A DNA stretch of 64,000 nt, taken from Juglans regia. Its lineage: Eukaryota; Streptophyta; Magnoliopsida; Fagales; Juglandaceae. Both the position numbers and the translations under genes were made by a program. Below the pieces are notes generated by a model. It ran no database searches and was not told the DNA's origin. It saw only the letters and a program-made list of their open reading frames with translations. Every line of letters begins with the position of its first letter. Positions within the stretch are counted from its first letter, which is position 1. Positions 24,365-35,628 of this stretch are shown one piece after another. The DNA lies in the NCBI RefSeq assembly GCF_001411555.2, contig NC_049903.1:30545083-30609082 (forward strand), in the 5' to 3' direction.

Positions 24365-24911
24365 TTTGCGCATTTTGCAGTGAAATGACATCCAATAGTA
24401 TAGTTGCTGATTTGAACAAGGGGAGAAATTAGATGGGGATAACTATGACATTTAACATTGCAAGATCCAATATATCTTAAATGAGTAAGAGGTCTTAGAG
24501 ACCTTAACTCACTCCCTGACTAAGCTTGAGAACGGGTACTCGGACCAACCCAAGAAAGATTATGAAGCTTATGATGGATGGTCTAAGAAGAACCGTTACA
24601 CTCGCATCATTATGTTAAGCAGCATGCACAATGATCTTATGTGTGAATTCGAAACCTATGACATTACCCAGAAGATTTGGCAAGTATTGAAAGTGAAGTT
24701 TGGGGGATCTTCAGCTATGAGGTTGCACAGATTGACATTGAGGTTTGACTCTTACAAGATGGGCTTTGACCACACGATGAAGCTGCATCTTAGGACGATG
24801 TCAACTATGATCTGCAAACTTAATGATAACGCAAGAAAACCTGCCTATATCATATTAGGGGATGTACTTTTGACTATCGTCTACATTCTTAATGGAGTGC
24901 CCTCTAAATAA
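24365..24911 (+). pseudogene. copia-1 gag remnant
   Basis: The open frame 24,612-24,911 and the interrupted sequence before it match the Ty1-copia gag pattern: 'LDGDNYD'-like start, 'MLSSMHNDLMCEFETYD', 'IWQVLKVKFGG', 'RLHRLTLRFDSYKM'. Several stop codons lie between 24,420 and 24,560. Gag would form the cytoplasmic particle packaging the element's RNA. No zinc knuckle or protease is seen after it; the sequence jumps to a short integrase-like remnant near 24,930-25,100. Confidence 0.65.
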
Positions 24912-25489
24912 GTACCTTCCACCCCATACAAATTTTGGACCAGTGAGAAACTTAATTTGAGTAACTTGCAACCATGAGTTTCAACGAGTTTGGTTCATGA
25001 AACTTCTCATAAATATGGGAAGTTAGGCCCTAAATGAAATAATTGTATCTTTAAAAGGTACCCAGAACACTCTATAGGGTATGCGCTAGTAGGTGGAAAA
25101 ACTAATGGAAGTGTGACCAAGATTGAGTGATGAGATGTGAAAAATTAATGGAAGTGTGACCAAGATTGAGTGATGAGATGTGAATTTGATAGATGACGAG
25201 TTTCTAAGTAGGGGTGAGGTTTATAGGAGTTTGGAACTCCATGAAATTATGGGTCAAGAGGAAGGCACTTCAAGTGGTCTAATTGAGAATGAGGAAGAAC
25301 TTCAGCAAGCTTCTACAAATTGTGAGTGTGTTGTCTTCAAGTGGGAACACACCACTTAGTAATCAACCACAACAATCGCAGCCGCGTAGAAGCACATGTG
25401 AAAGTATTCTCTATCGTTGTTTTGAGATTGAAAGGGAAGTTTTCATGGTAGCTCCACAAGATGATGATGAGCTTTGAAAAATTCATGTG

Positions 25490-26988
25490 GCTCTCTCATC
25501 CTTTACTAAAGATGAGTGGATGAAAGTATTAAATGATGAAATATAGTCTATGAGGACCAACCATGCCTGAGATCTGGTAGATCTACCATCATGGCACAAG
25601 GCCATTAGGAATAAATGAGTTTTAAAGATCAAGCGCAAGTCGGACGGATCAATAGAAGCCTACAAAGCTCACTTAGTGGCGAAAGGATATACCTAAAAAG
25701 AGGGTATAGACTATGATGAAACTTCTCACCAGTGGTGTGGCTTACCTCGATTTGCTTGATTCTAGCCATAGTAGCGTACATGGATTTGGAACTTTGTCAA
25801 ATGGACGTTAAGACAACATTTTTCAAAGGAGAACTAGATAAAGAGATTTATATGGATCAACCCATGGGTTTTATGGTCAAAGGTCAAGAGCACAAAGTGT
25901 GCAAGCTCAAATGATCTATATATGGCCTAAAATAATAATCTAGACAATGATATCTCAAATTCTATCGAGTCATTATCTCGAATGGGTTTAGAATGATCAC
26001 AGAAGACCATTGTGTCTATGCTAAACGGTCCAAGAAGAGTTTCATTATGTTGTCATTGTATGTTGATGATATTTTACTGGCTGGAAATGATAATGGGTTG
26101 ATAATCGCCATAAAAGAGTGTTTATCCTTCAATTTTGAGATGAAGGATATGAGTGAAGCACAACACATTTTGGGAGTTAAGATCTATAGATATTGATCAA
26201 AGAGACTTTTGTGTTTGTCCTAACAAACTTACATAAAGAAAGTTCTCAAATGCTTCCAAATGTGTGAATGTAAACCCATGACACCTTTATTGCTAGAGGC
26301 TGAAGCTTGTCCCACGAGATGTGTTCTAAGACTCAAAGTGAAAAGCTTAATGTATGCAATGATGTGTACTCGGCCAGACATACGTTATGCAGTTGGTTTG
26401 GTGAGTAGATTCCAATCTAACTCGGGACTGACTCACTGGAAAGCAGTCAAGAGGATTCTAAGATATTTGAAGGGAATTACGGACTATGTGTTATGCTATC
26501 AAGGTTTGGATTTACAGTAAGGAGGTTACAATGATGCTGAATGGGCTAGTGACCTAGATGAACACAAATCAACCACTGGCTCTGTTTTTTTGCTCAACAA
26601 TGACACCATTACATGGAGTAGCAAGAAACAATCCTGTATAGCTTTATCCACCATGGAGGCGGAGTACATAACTTGTTCAGCAGAAGTTCTAGAAGATATT
26701 TTTTACGAAGGTTCCTCAAGCATCTAGAAATCGGCATAGATATTTCAGATCCGGTGACGATATTCTGCGACAACATGGAAACTCTCGTATATGCTAAGGA
26801 CTCAAAGTATCGTGAAGAATTATACACACAGATATCAAATATCACTACATGAGAGATATGGTAGCATAAAAGAAAGTGGTCCTGAAACACATTTATACGA
26901 GTTGCATGGTTGTTGATCCCCTAACAAAGCCTATAGCAAGAGATGTTTTAGTGGCTCATGTTAGTGATTTAAGACTGTGTAGATTGTG
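25490..26988 (+). pseudogene. copia-1 pol remnant (reverse transcriptase and RNase H)
   Basis: Frame-shifted blocks follow the order of the Ty1-copia reverse transcriptase: 'KSDGSIEAYKAHLVAKGY' (about 25,640), 'QMDVKTTFFKGELDKEIYM' (25,732-25,914), the catalytic box YVDDILL (26,059-26,079) and 'MYAMMCTRPDIRYAVGLVSR' (about 26,350). RNase H follows: 'DAEWASDLDEHKSTTGSVF' (about 26,533), 'STMEAEY' and 'VDPLTKPIARD' (about 26,910). At least three frameshifts and several stops, plus loss of most of protease and integrase, make it non-functional. Ordinary decayed transposon. Confidence 0.82.
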
Positions 26989-27973
26989 ATTGTAATTTAT
27001 GTATCTGTTGATATTGAGATGTAAAGTTTCATTTAGGATATTCATATAATACAATTTTATTCAGTTCTTGTCTTTATCATATTGTTTCTTTTCTGATATA
27101 CACACAAAAGGTATATCAAAAGGCTTAAATCGGCTCACTCACATAAGTGATTGCCTCTAGCGCTTGAGTAGCGAGCAGATATGAGATATTGTGTTCCTAG
27201 GTACCTTTCCAAGGGGATGAATTGATTGACAAAAAAATATGTTACTTTAGTGGGAGCTAAGGTGAGATCTATTGTATTGAGAGGACCCTGCATGGATATC
27301 CTACAATCTATGTAGCCTGTGGTTAGCCAGATGCGAGACCCTCTTTGACGTCTTGGAGGCGAGAAAATGAAGGGACTCGGGCTTAAGGATCAACGAGACG
27401 AAGATCTGTACGGTGTTAATATAGAAATATGCTCTTCGAGAAAGAAAAATATACCATAGCATATATTTCATAATACATGTGCTTATTTGACCAAATGATG
27501 AAGTGAGTAAATGGTTTCCTTTTTTCAAAAGATTGAGGTTGTGATGTTTGCTACTTTGGCATGCTGTCTATGACTATGATTGATAGGATCTAAAGAGATA
27601 TTGCTGAGAAAGTGATTCGACCAAAGTTGAATGACATGAGGGCAAATGGAAGACTATTCGACATTGTATCTTCGATGGTATTTGCTTATGTCAAACTATG
27701 GCCCTACACATTGGTATGGACTAAGGTTGTGAACACATCGAAATGATTTAGAGGTGGTCAAACATTGTTTTGAGTTTTTTTTTTAACTCAAAAGAGTTCA
27801 AATTGCTTCATCTGATGTGATTGAATTAGTCTAGGGTATGACAAGACACTTTAGGGAAGTTAAGATATGCCAGATTCCACCAAGTATACAAATGGAACTA
27901 TTTCTAGGGCATCCCATGTTCTGTTATTAAAAAAAAAAAAAGAGAGAGTACACCGTTTCACTAGCCTTTTACA
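26989..27973. other. copia-1 3' untranslated region and unassigned sequence
   Basis: 'GTGGGAGCTAAGG' near 27,250 may be the polypurine tract of copia-1, but the sequence after it does not resemble the LTR at 22.6-23.0 kb, so the 3' LTR seems lost. 27,540-27,940 contains short, unrecognised reading frames and an A-run at 27,929-27,940. Confidence 0.4.
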
Positions 27974-28858
27974 TAGGGGTGCAAGTTATTCGGTCCAGAC
28001 TGGAAAACCCGACTAGATGGATTGGTTCAATCCCAATTGAATCAAACCAATCCATATATACTTTAGAATTTCAGTTTTGGGTCTGGTCCCGGGTTGTATT
28101 TTTTTGGATTGGACTGGACCAACCGAAGTATATATATATATTTTAAATAATATAGTATTTATATAAGTTAATTATATAATTTTCATCTAACTTATCACCA
28201 TCGACCATATGTATTTAGAGTTTGGATGATATTATATTTTTCAATACTATTTTCTCTATTTTTTATTTTTAACTTTATTACTATGATTGCTAATTATCAT
28301 GGATGGATATGCATAATTTTGATAATTTCTTCAACTTTTTTTAAGCCATTTTCAAGTGTAAATAAAGATAAATAGTTGATATTTAAAAGTGTAAACATTG
28401 TGAGTTTTTTTTGTAATGATATTGGGCCAAAAATAGTCAAAATACACATAAAAGTGATTTTGAACTTTTTGTGTGTTTGGCCTAATTTACACTGACCCAT
28501 ACCGATAGCTAACGGTCTAGTATGATATATAGGAGGGAAAATACTATTCTCACAGAAGATTTCTATCGAAATCTTTTACCGAAAATTTTTTTAATTTTTT
28601 TTTACTTAATGATTAAGTAAATATTTTTAAATGAATATGTGATTTTTTTTTTTATTTTTAAAAAATATCTAAATACTTTAAAAAAATAGTGAAAGAAAAA
28701 GTTAAAAAAATAAAAAAAAGAGTTTGAACTGTTCGGTAGAAAATTTCGGTATTTTCTGTGGACGTAGCAACGTCCATATAGGAGTAATCAGTCTGAAAAA
28801 AGGGTGAACCAAGACTTTCGGTTTCTGAACCTCCCGGACCGAATTGATTACACTCCTA
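27974..28858. mobile_element. Non-autonomous hAT-type element (MITE-like), 885 bp
   Basis: The left end is TAGGGGTGCAAGTTATTCGG and the right end, reverse-complemented, is TAGGAGTGTAATCAATTCGG: terminal inverted repeats of about 23 bp with five mismatches. The flanks are CTTTTACA (27,966-27,973) and CTTTTATC (28,859-28,866), an 8 bp target duplication with two changes, as expected for hAT. There is no transposase. The subterminal sequence repeats 'GGTCC' and 'CCGAA'-like phrases. It carries a nested MITE at 28,535-28,775. Confidence 0.8.
28535..28775. mobile_element. MITE nested inside the hAT-type element
   Basis: This 241 bp segment is flanked by an exact 8 bp repeat ATATAGGA (28,527-28,534 and 28,776-28,783). 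Its ends are inverted copies in the subterminal part: 'CACAGAAGATTTCTATCGAA' on the left and, reverse-complemented, 'CACAGAAAATACCGAAATTT' on the right, each ending in 'ACCGAA'. The interior is A/T-rich. The 8-9 bp duplication fits hAT or Mutator type. Confidence 0.6.
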
Positions 28859-28866
28859 CTTTTATC

Positions 28867-29338
28867 CCATGCCTTTCCCCTCTTCTTCCTCACCTTTCTT
28901 CTTCCTCTGATATTTTTTTGCTCTTTCTTTAGCCGAAGCCCACATCTTCAATGACCCTGTCTCTCTCTCTCTCTCTCAACTATGGCGAGGAGCTCAAGTG
29001 TTTTTTGGCACCGACTTCCATGACAAGGTTAGTGCCTCCGATCGAAACGACGCAAATTTCTCTTATAAATAGGCACAAATTGAAGCACACAAGTTACACT
29101 AGTTCTCTATTCTCATTTCATGTTCTCAACTTGGATCCCTCTCTCTCCCTCTCTTTCTTCATGTTCTGGTATTCTCCTTCCTAATTAGCCCCTATTAATA
29201 AGACTGATGGAAGCTGCTGTATATTTTGTTTAGAATATAAATTTCCTATCTTTGGGGTATGTAGCTTTGTCTCTAATTAATAAGATTGAGTAGAAATTTG
29301 AAATTAATTTGTTCTATGCATGTTTTAAACAAATGCCT

Positions 29339-29374
<36 letters not shown>

Positions 29375-30080
29375 AATATATCCCTGAGCATATGGTAACA
29401 AATTGAAAAACCTTGTTGTCTTGATTGATTTTTAAATCACAGATTATTGTTGTATTGTTGACTTGTTATGGAGAGGTGATTTTTTGAATCTAATTGTTCA
29501 GGAAATGCAAGGTGTTATTTCAGAAAATGATTTTATTTTGATAAGTCTTAGGATTATGCATTATTATAGTTTATGGAATAATTTCAAATGGGTGTATTTG
29601 GGCTTTTGCATAAATGTGTTGCAACCTCCAATTAGTTCTTTAAATACACCGATGTTAGATTCTTGTGGACTTTGAACAAGTCTTACGTAAAATTACAAAA
29701 CATAGCATGTCTAAATCTTGTAAATAGTGTTACTCCTTTATTTAGGTTCTAAGTGATACTGTTGCTGTTATCGTAGTAATTGGTGTATTCAGGTAAGTGG
29801 GTTTAATTAATTTGGTATTTTTATTAAAAGTTTCTGAGCACTATATTTTTATTAAACATGTTATGAAATGTTAATTAATAGTTATAAATTATTTTTGTGT
29901 TGCATAATAATTTGTTGGAAAAACTCGTGACAAAATTGTATTACACGAAATGTAGTATATATTAGTACTACATGTAAATATAGGATATTTACATGAAAAA
30001 CTCATGACAAAATTGTATTCACATGATAGGATATGTGATGCTTATATTAGTACAGTACTGTTACTATATTATATTGTGGA
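28867..30080. other. Unassigned AT-rich sequence with microsatellites
   Basis: Contains a CT microsatellite at about 28,961-28,978 and TA runs at 29,341-29,375. The short plus-strand frames 28,951-29,184 and 29,463-29,675 have no recognisable domain. Nothing else supportable. Confidence 0.4.
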
Positions 30081-30283
30081 GGATAACTACACTGAAAGAT
30101 TTTGAGAATGTGTAGACCTGCACAATGAGAAATGTATGAGGATGACAGCTACACTGAAAGGCACTAAGAATGTGTAGACCCTAAACAGAGCAGTAAATGG
30201 GAATGATAATTACACCGATAGACATTGAGAAGACATAGATTGCAAATGGAGAGTAGTTTATGGGAATGATAGCTACCATTGGG
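30081..30283. repeat. About 61 bp tandem repeat, three and a third copies
   Basis: Units start with GGATAAC/GGATGAC/GAATGAT followed by 'AGCTACACTGAAAG'-like sequence at 30,081, 30,140, 30,201 and 30,264. The spacing grows 59, 61, 63 bp. The copies are visibly diverged, so this is an old minisatellite. Confidence 0.65.
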
Positions 30284-30990
30284 ATGGGTATTTTCTTATA
30301 TGGAGAAATTTCTGAAAGTGCTTCTTTACATGATATAAGATTTTCAATTTACGTTCAATATTATGATTTCAATTTTTATTTTTATATTCAACATTTTTTT
30401 ATTTATTTAAGAAATGAGGCTCATTTGTTACACCTAACTTGTTTAATTGTATTTACCGAGCTGTAGACTTACCTTCTACTTGTAAAACTTCTTATTTTAC
30501 ATATATTAAAGAGGACCATTCAAATAAGAAAGCTTAGAAGGCTTATGGGAGGGTTAGAAGGAGAGCTATAAATTAGTGCTATCTATGGAATAGTCTAAGT
30601 TTTTTTTTTTTTGTTTTTCTATTGAAATTTTATGAAAGAACAATTTGAGCTGGTTTGATGGTTTGAACTCAATTTATTATATCTAGAGGGTTTTGGCTAT
30701 TATTTTCCTTTTTATTATTTTAGTCACAATTGTGATGTCAATAGGTTCACCTTCAATATTTAGAAAAAATTGGGTTTGAGATTCTTGAGATTTGTTTTGG
30801 TTTGGCTTCGAATGGAATAGATCTTGGCTAAAAAATATGGCTTTTAGATGTTTTTGGTTTCCAGTTAAGAGATTTAGGGTAAGGTACTTTTGCTGGAGAA
30901 TAATTTTTGGCATCAGCCCACTGTTTGGCTACATCCGATCGCACACCTTACGTGTCCATTTCACAATTGTGTTTCCCTCTCTCAGACTCA
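30284..30990. other. Unassigned sequence
   Basis: AT-rich; short frames only (30,260-30,466 and minus 30,683-30,913), none recognised. A T-run lies at 30,600-30,614. Confidence 0.35.
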
Positions 30991-31014
30991 ATTCACATTT
31001 GAAAACACTTTCTT

Positions 31015-31195
31015 CCTCACCCCCCGCGTCGCCCCAGCTCACCTCCCCTTCATGTTTCTTTTGTTCCTCTCCCCTACCCCTACCCTACGTCGCCATCCTC
31101 TCCCCCACCCCCACCCCCGTGTGCATCTCCCCAACTCTCCTCCCTCCCCGTTTCTTTTGTTCCTCTCCCCCACCCCCGCATCTCCCCCCCTCGGT
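31015..31195 (-). repeat. C-rich direct repeat, G-rich on the minus strand
   Basis: 'TTTCTTTTGTTCCTCTCCCC' occurs twice about 95 bp apart (near 31,054 and 31,150), each followed by C-runs such as CCCCCACCCCCACCCCC at 31,102-31,118. The minus strand therefore has four or more G-tracts and could form G-quadruplexes. The overlapping proline/serine-rich frames (30,792-31,258) are a by-product of this composition. Confidence 0.6.
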
Positions 31196-31259
31196 TTCCT
31201 CTGTGAGGTGGCCTTGATTCCATCAGCTTGGGTCTTCTATAGAGTTGCCTTGTGGTGAA

Positions 31260-33119
31260 TTTACAAGTGGCTACTGATGCAACCATGGTGCACACGGAGG
31301 AAGGGTGTCAATGACTTGGCACCATGCGGCGTACGGTGGTGCAAGGGTTGGACATGAGTTTTTGATGTGAAGTTGCGTTGTTTCTAGTTGCCGAGACAAA
31401 GGAATTATGGAAGGGATCTTCCCATGCGATGGTGAAATCCTGGCTTTTTGTTGGCGGTTGGTGGTCTGAACGTTGAAACTTTTGCTCTGTTTTTAGTGCT
31501 TGAAACAGGGGTTGGTTTTGGTGTGGAAGTGGGTATGGCTTTTGCTATACAAGGGTTTTCGTGTGGTGCAACCTTGGTGGCTAAAGGGAGGGGTGGCAGC
31601 CACATAAAGGAGCTTTGGCAGTGGGTCTATCCCACGGTGTCGTAGCAGAGGCAATGGTGCTAACGAAGTGCTCCAAGGCTGTAGCAGGGTGGTTGTTGGC
31701 TATCCAACGGTTGCTTTCATGGTGGTTGTTGGCTCTCCAAGGTGGCAGCGGAGTGGTGTCTCTAGCTGGGCAATCTTGGCCTGTGTTGGACGGGGAAGGT
31801 GGTACAAGTTTGGTTTGTGGGGTCTGTTAGTTTAATATAAAAGTACTGGATTGGTTTGTGGGGATTGTTAGTTTAAAAAGTTTGTTTGGAGGAGATGATC
31901 AAGTAGGAGGAGACCAGACGTTACCTCCCTGAACATCAACATATTCTGCATATATAGAAGTACTGGATTGGTTTGGAGGAGAAAAACTTGGTGATCATCA
32001 GGAAATTGTTGAGCCAAAATGAAGTACTCCCATTGATATATATTGTTAGTGGCTGTAGCCTACTTAATTAGAGACAGAGATAGAGAGATCGAGAGTGCCT
32101 GCAGGGAAATAGTTTCTGGGTTTGAGCAGTAGCAAGCTAGCAAGAAGAACTTGCAAGCACAATACTTAATTATAAGTGCATGCTTAACCAACGATATTGA
32201 TCGATGCTGGATCGATCCCTGCTTTATTATACTGAAATGAAGACTAATGATTAAAGCAAGCGAAATAGAAAAGCAGGGCAAGTTTAGAAGGTTAGTTTAA
32301 AAAGAACATTTGGAGGAGATGATCAATTGACGAACTGTAATGGTACTTCTCAAGTTGTGTCCTTTGTAATGACCTTTAAATGAAAAGTTGTGTAATGAAA
32401 ACAGCTTAGCTCCAGATTGGTTTCCTTAGTTTTCAATGAAATCTGTATATTCATATTGGTAACGTTATGTTTATTGTATATTGGATCTATGTTGCAAAAT
32501 TGCACAGAAATTATGATACAAGAACGATGCCTCATCTTGCCAAATTCCCTCATCTCATTCACATGAAATAAACTTATACATCAGGGCATGCTTAGTCTCC
32601 AACAGGTATAAATTAAAGTTGTACAAGAACTAATTAATACATAGCAAATGAAAATCTGGTCTTGTCGTCCCTTTCAATCTTGTCAAAATCCTCCATCTGA
32701 AAGAAGTGACACAAAGCCATTCAAAACTTAATTCCTTCTACAAATGTGTCTAATTAATTAGTTACATTTATATGGACCAAACTGTAAATTCAACATCAAC
32801 GTGGCTTTTTTAGTGCACAATTGTGTAGCTTTTTCTTTGCATTTCTTTTGTTTTCTCGAAGTCCACTTAAGCACTTTACTGCTTGGTTGGTAGTCTGCTG
32901 TCTTTTGTTATTACTCATCTGTCAACGAACTTTTGAATGCTGCAGTAAAGTTGAAGAGAGGAAAAAACAACCTTAGTGGCATCATTATGCCCGCAAACCG
33001 ACTGGTGGAAAAGGAAAAGTCATGTTTGTCCATTTGGCCCTTTCTTAAGTTTAGGTGGATGGCTGCATGTGTAGCTTGAAATAAAAAATGCCCTTTAAGG
33101 ATTTGACGCCGGCAGTTCA
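31260..33119. other. Unassigned sequence with dispersed direct repeats
   Basis: 31,260-31,830 is G/T-rich with repeated 'GGTGGTTGTTGGCT'-like phrases and frames without recognisable domains. 'AAGTACTGGATTGGTTTG' occurs near 31,842 and 31,958. A 'GTTAGTTTAAAAAG...GGAGGAGATGATCAA' phrase occurs at 31,868-31,902 and 32,291-32,326. No gene can be supported. Confidence 0.4.
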
Positions 33120-33124
33120 TTTTT

Positions 33125-33335
33125 GGAATGTTAGATGAATAGTTGAATTTAATAATGAAATTAATTTATTTTATAACTTTTTATAAATATATAAAAATTC
33201 ATTTTAACATTCAAACACATTTAAAATTTATCTCAAGTGGATCTTACAAAATTCATCTTAATATCTCAATTCATTACTATTCATAAAAAATTCAACTCAA
33301 CTTAACTTAACTCAATTTCAAAATGCAACCTTATA
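33125..33335 (-). mobile_element. Dispersed AT-rich MITE-like repeat, minus orientation
   Basis: Read on the minus strand it runs 'ATTGAGTTAAGTTAAGTTG', 'ATGAATAGTAATGAATTG', 'GTAAGATCCACTTGAG', 'GTGTTTGAATGTTAAAATG'. This style of sequence I associate with very common repeats in Juglandaceae and related trees. The termini are not resolved. Confidence 0.5.
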
Positions 33336-33399
33336 GTTTTTGTAGAAGTGGATTTTCGGGTGATAATTTAGGGCCGGTTTCAAGGTGAGCAGATTTCAA

Positions 33400-33416
<17 letters not shown>

Positions 33417-33447
<31 letters not shown>
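33417..33447 (+). repeat. GA microsatellite after a TA run
   Basis: About 15 GA units directly after an AT run, immediately left of the dispersed relative of the tandem array. Confidence 0.85.
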
Positions 33448-33448
<1 letters not shown>

Positions 33449-33469
33449 CAATGAATTCAGAAAGCAGAT

Positions 33470-33672
33470 GAGTAGTTTGAATTTAGAGATGAGTTGAGAT
33501 AGTTTATAAATAGTAGAATAAAATTTGAATTATTTATTATATTTTATGTGGAAATTTTAAAAAATTGTTTTGAGATTTGAAAAAGTTAAATTGTTTATTA
33601 TATTATATATATAAATTTAAAAAAATTATAATGATGAGATTAGATGAATTGATGTGAGTTTTGAATGTAAAC
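33470..33672 (+). repeat. Dispersed relative of the AT-rich half of the 490 bp monomer
   Basis: In the same order as in the array: 'TTTAGAGATGAGTTGAGAT', 'AGAATAAAATTTGAATT', 'GAGATTTGAAAAAGTTAAAT', 'TTGTTTATTATATT', 'ATAATGATGAGATTAGATGA'. It shows that the AT-rich half exists as a separate dispersed repeat without the purine-rich half. Confidence 0.7.
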
Positions 33673-33925
33673 GAATAATTGGCGGTGGCAATATCAAGAT
33701 GTGGTGGTGGGGGGCCCGGTGTGTTGTAGGGGAGGGCCATTTGGGGGTAGACGGTTTTGGGGAGACTGATTGGGCATTTTGGTTTTGAAATGGGTTAATT
33801 TGAAATTTTAGAACTAAGTTTGATATTTTAGAGCCGACTATCTTTTCTCAAATTTTTCAAGTAATGTGGCAACGCAACATAGATAGGAGGGTTACGTAAT
33901 AATAGATTTATAAACTAAGCGTTGT

Positions 33926-33956
<31 letters not shown>

Positions 33957-34060
33957 TCTCTTTCATTTATACAAAAACTGCAAAGATATCTCCACAATTC
34001 CGTATACTACTTTGTCCAAGACAGACAATTGATGAAACTAAGGACTCAAGGATTCTTAAT

Positions 34061-34095
<35 letters not shown>

Positions 34096-34484
34096 AGGAT
34101 TCTTATTATATTATTATATATGTCAATGAGTCTTTGTTTCGAGCTTCCCTTTGCTGTACTTTATATATTAATTCCACCAATATTTGTCCATATTTAAACA
34201 ATGAGAAACAATACTTATCCAAATTCCTATCTACATATAGCCGTAATCCAAAGTTTTGGTTATCTTACTCATGTTAATTAAGAATGTCAATCAAATTAAG
34301 TATTGAAGATTTAGGATGACACTTATCCCCCCGGCACACGGCAAGAATTGGTTTTAGACACATTATTTATTATTTTTATCATCAGCCTTTCATCATTTCA
34401 TAATGTGGTATTAGATGATAGGTTCATAAGTGAAATATAATAAATAGTCTCCAATAATTTAATGTCACATAATCATATTTACTC
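33673..34484. other. AT-rich intergenic sequence with two TA microsatellites
   Basis: TA runs lie at 33,929-33,956 and about 34,065-34,092. 'GGTGGTGGGGGGCCCGG' occurs near 33,702. The frame 33,924-34,277 starts inside a TA run and is not called. Confidence 0.45.
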
Positions 34485-34843
34485 TTAATTAAATAGAGAG
34501 AATAAAAAAATTCTTGCATATAATTATTGATTAGGGTGATTATAACTAATAATGTGTCGATTACATGCAACATGATGCAAATATGATTAGGAAATGGTGC
34601 TTTGACTCCTTAATTATAGTTTAATCACTATGATGGCTTCATTTTTGTATTGATCTTTTCCTTCTTTTAATCACAAAAATGAAACCATCATATATAGTGA
34701 TTAAACTATATATAATTAAGGAGTCAAATTAGCACCATTTCCTAATGATATTTGCATCATGTTGTAATCAACACGTTATTAGTTATAATCAACCTAATCA
34801 ATAATTCTATGCAAGAATTTTTTTATTCTCTCTATTTAATTAA
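34485..34843. repeat. 359 bp near-perfect inverted repeat (foldback)
   Basis: The left arm 34,485-34,648 and right arm 34,673-34,843 are reverse complements with roughly 90% or more identity by eye; the spacer is about 24 bp. The outer ends are TTAATTAAATAGAGAG and CTCTCTATTTAATTAA. It is AT-rich and non-coding. It may be a foldback MITE or a transcribed hairpin giving small RNAs. Clear target duplications were not found. Confidence 0.85.
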
Positions 34844-35628
34844 CCATGGACGTTTTGAACTTCTTATGTATATATGTTGTCATGCCGTATGTGTATTGCA
34901 ATTCGAAATAATCTGATCGAAAGAATATGCTCGTATGAGTAATTAATAATTAGAATACTATAATTGATATGGAGGATGGATATAATTCATAGAAACTTCA
35001 AGGAGTATTTGCTGAAAGAGATTGTATACATAATCTATTATATATTCCTTTTATACGCATGGAGTACTCTTTTAAAGTGCTATTAATTGTTACATCATGT
35101 GTTGCTATCTGAATATTGGTGGTCTGTGGACCGTTTACAGTAGTAATTGTCTTATCTTTTTGTCTAGATATTCATTTGCCACCCAATTCTATCATTTTGC
35201 GTATAGAGTTATTTTATTCTCAAGCAGCTAGTCATGTGTAGAGTACACCATTCAAATCACTTAAATATTTGTAAGATTTAAGTTTTAAAATTACTTTTTA
35301 AATCAAATTATGTCATTCAAACACTTGACTAGGTGTGCTAGCTCTACACATTGATGTAATCGCACGTGAAATGTTTCTAGGTGGGCACTCGTGACGGCCT
35401 TCATTCTTATTGGGCTTACACCATACCACCGTGGTCGAAAAAGCATGTTCCCTCATATGACACGCATAGTAGGTCATCTGTTTTTATGAAATACAAATAA
35501 AATCTAGGTCTTTGAAAGTGTTTCCCTTCATATTTGCTTAGTTATTATAGAATGTAACTTAAAAAAGTATGCACCATGTCTATAATACCAAAAGAAAGAA
35601 ACTAACTAGACTAGGGCAAGAAAATGCG
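34844..35628. other. Intergenic sequence, nothing recognised
   Basis: No domain, repeat family or gene supported on either strand up to the LINE target duplication. Confidence 0.45.

Noticed and set aside
31070..31088. Telomere-like CCCTA repeats
   Set aside because: Only three irregular units (CCCCTACCCCTACCC) in a generally C-rich tract; not the plant CCCTAAA repeat.
30792..31258. Proline/serine-rich protein of 122-141 aa
   Set aside because: Two overlapping frames are open merely because the DNA is C-rich and directly repeated; no domain or typical gene structure.
32256..32285. miR164-like sequence around AAAAGCAGGGCAAGT
   Set aside because: About five mismatches to the mature miRNA over 21 bases and no complementary arm nearby.
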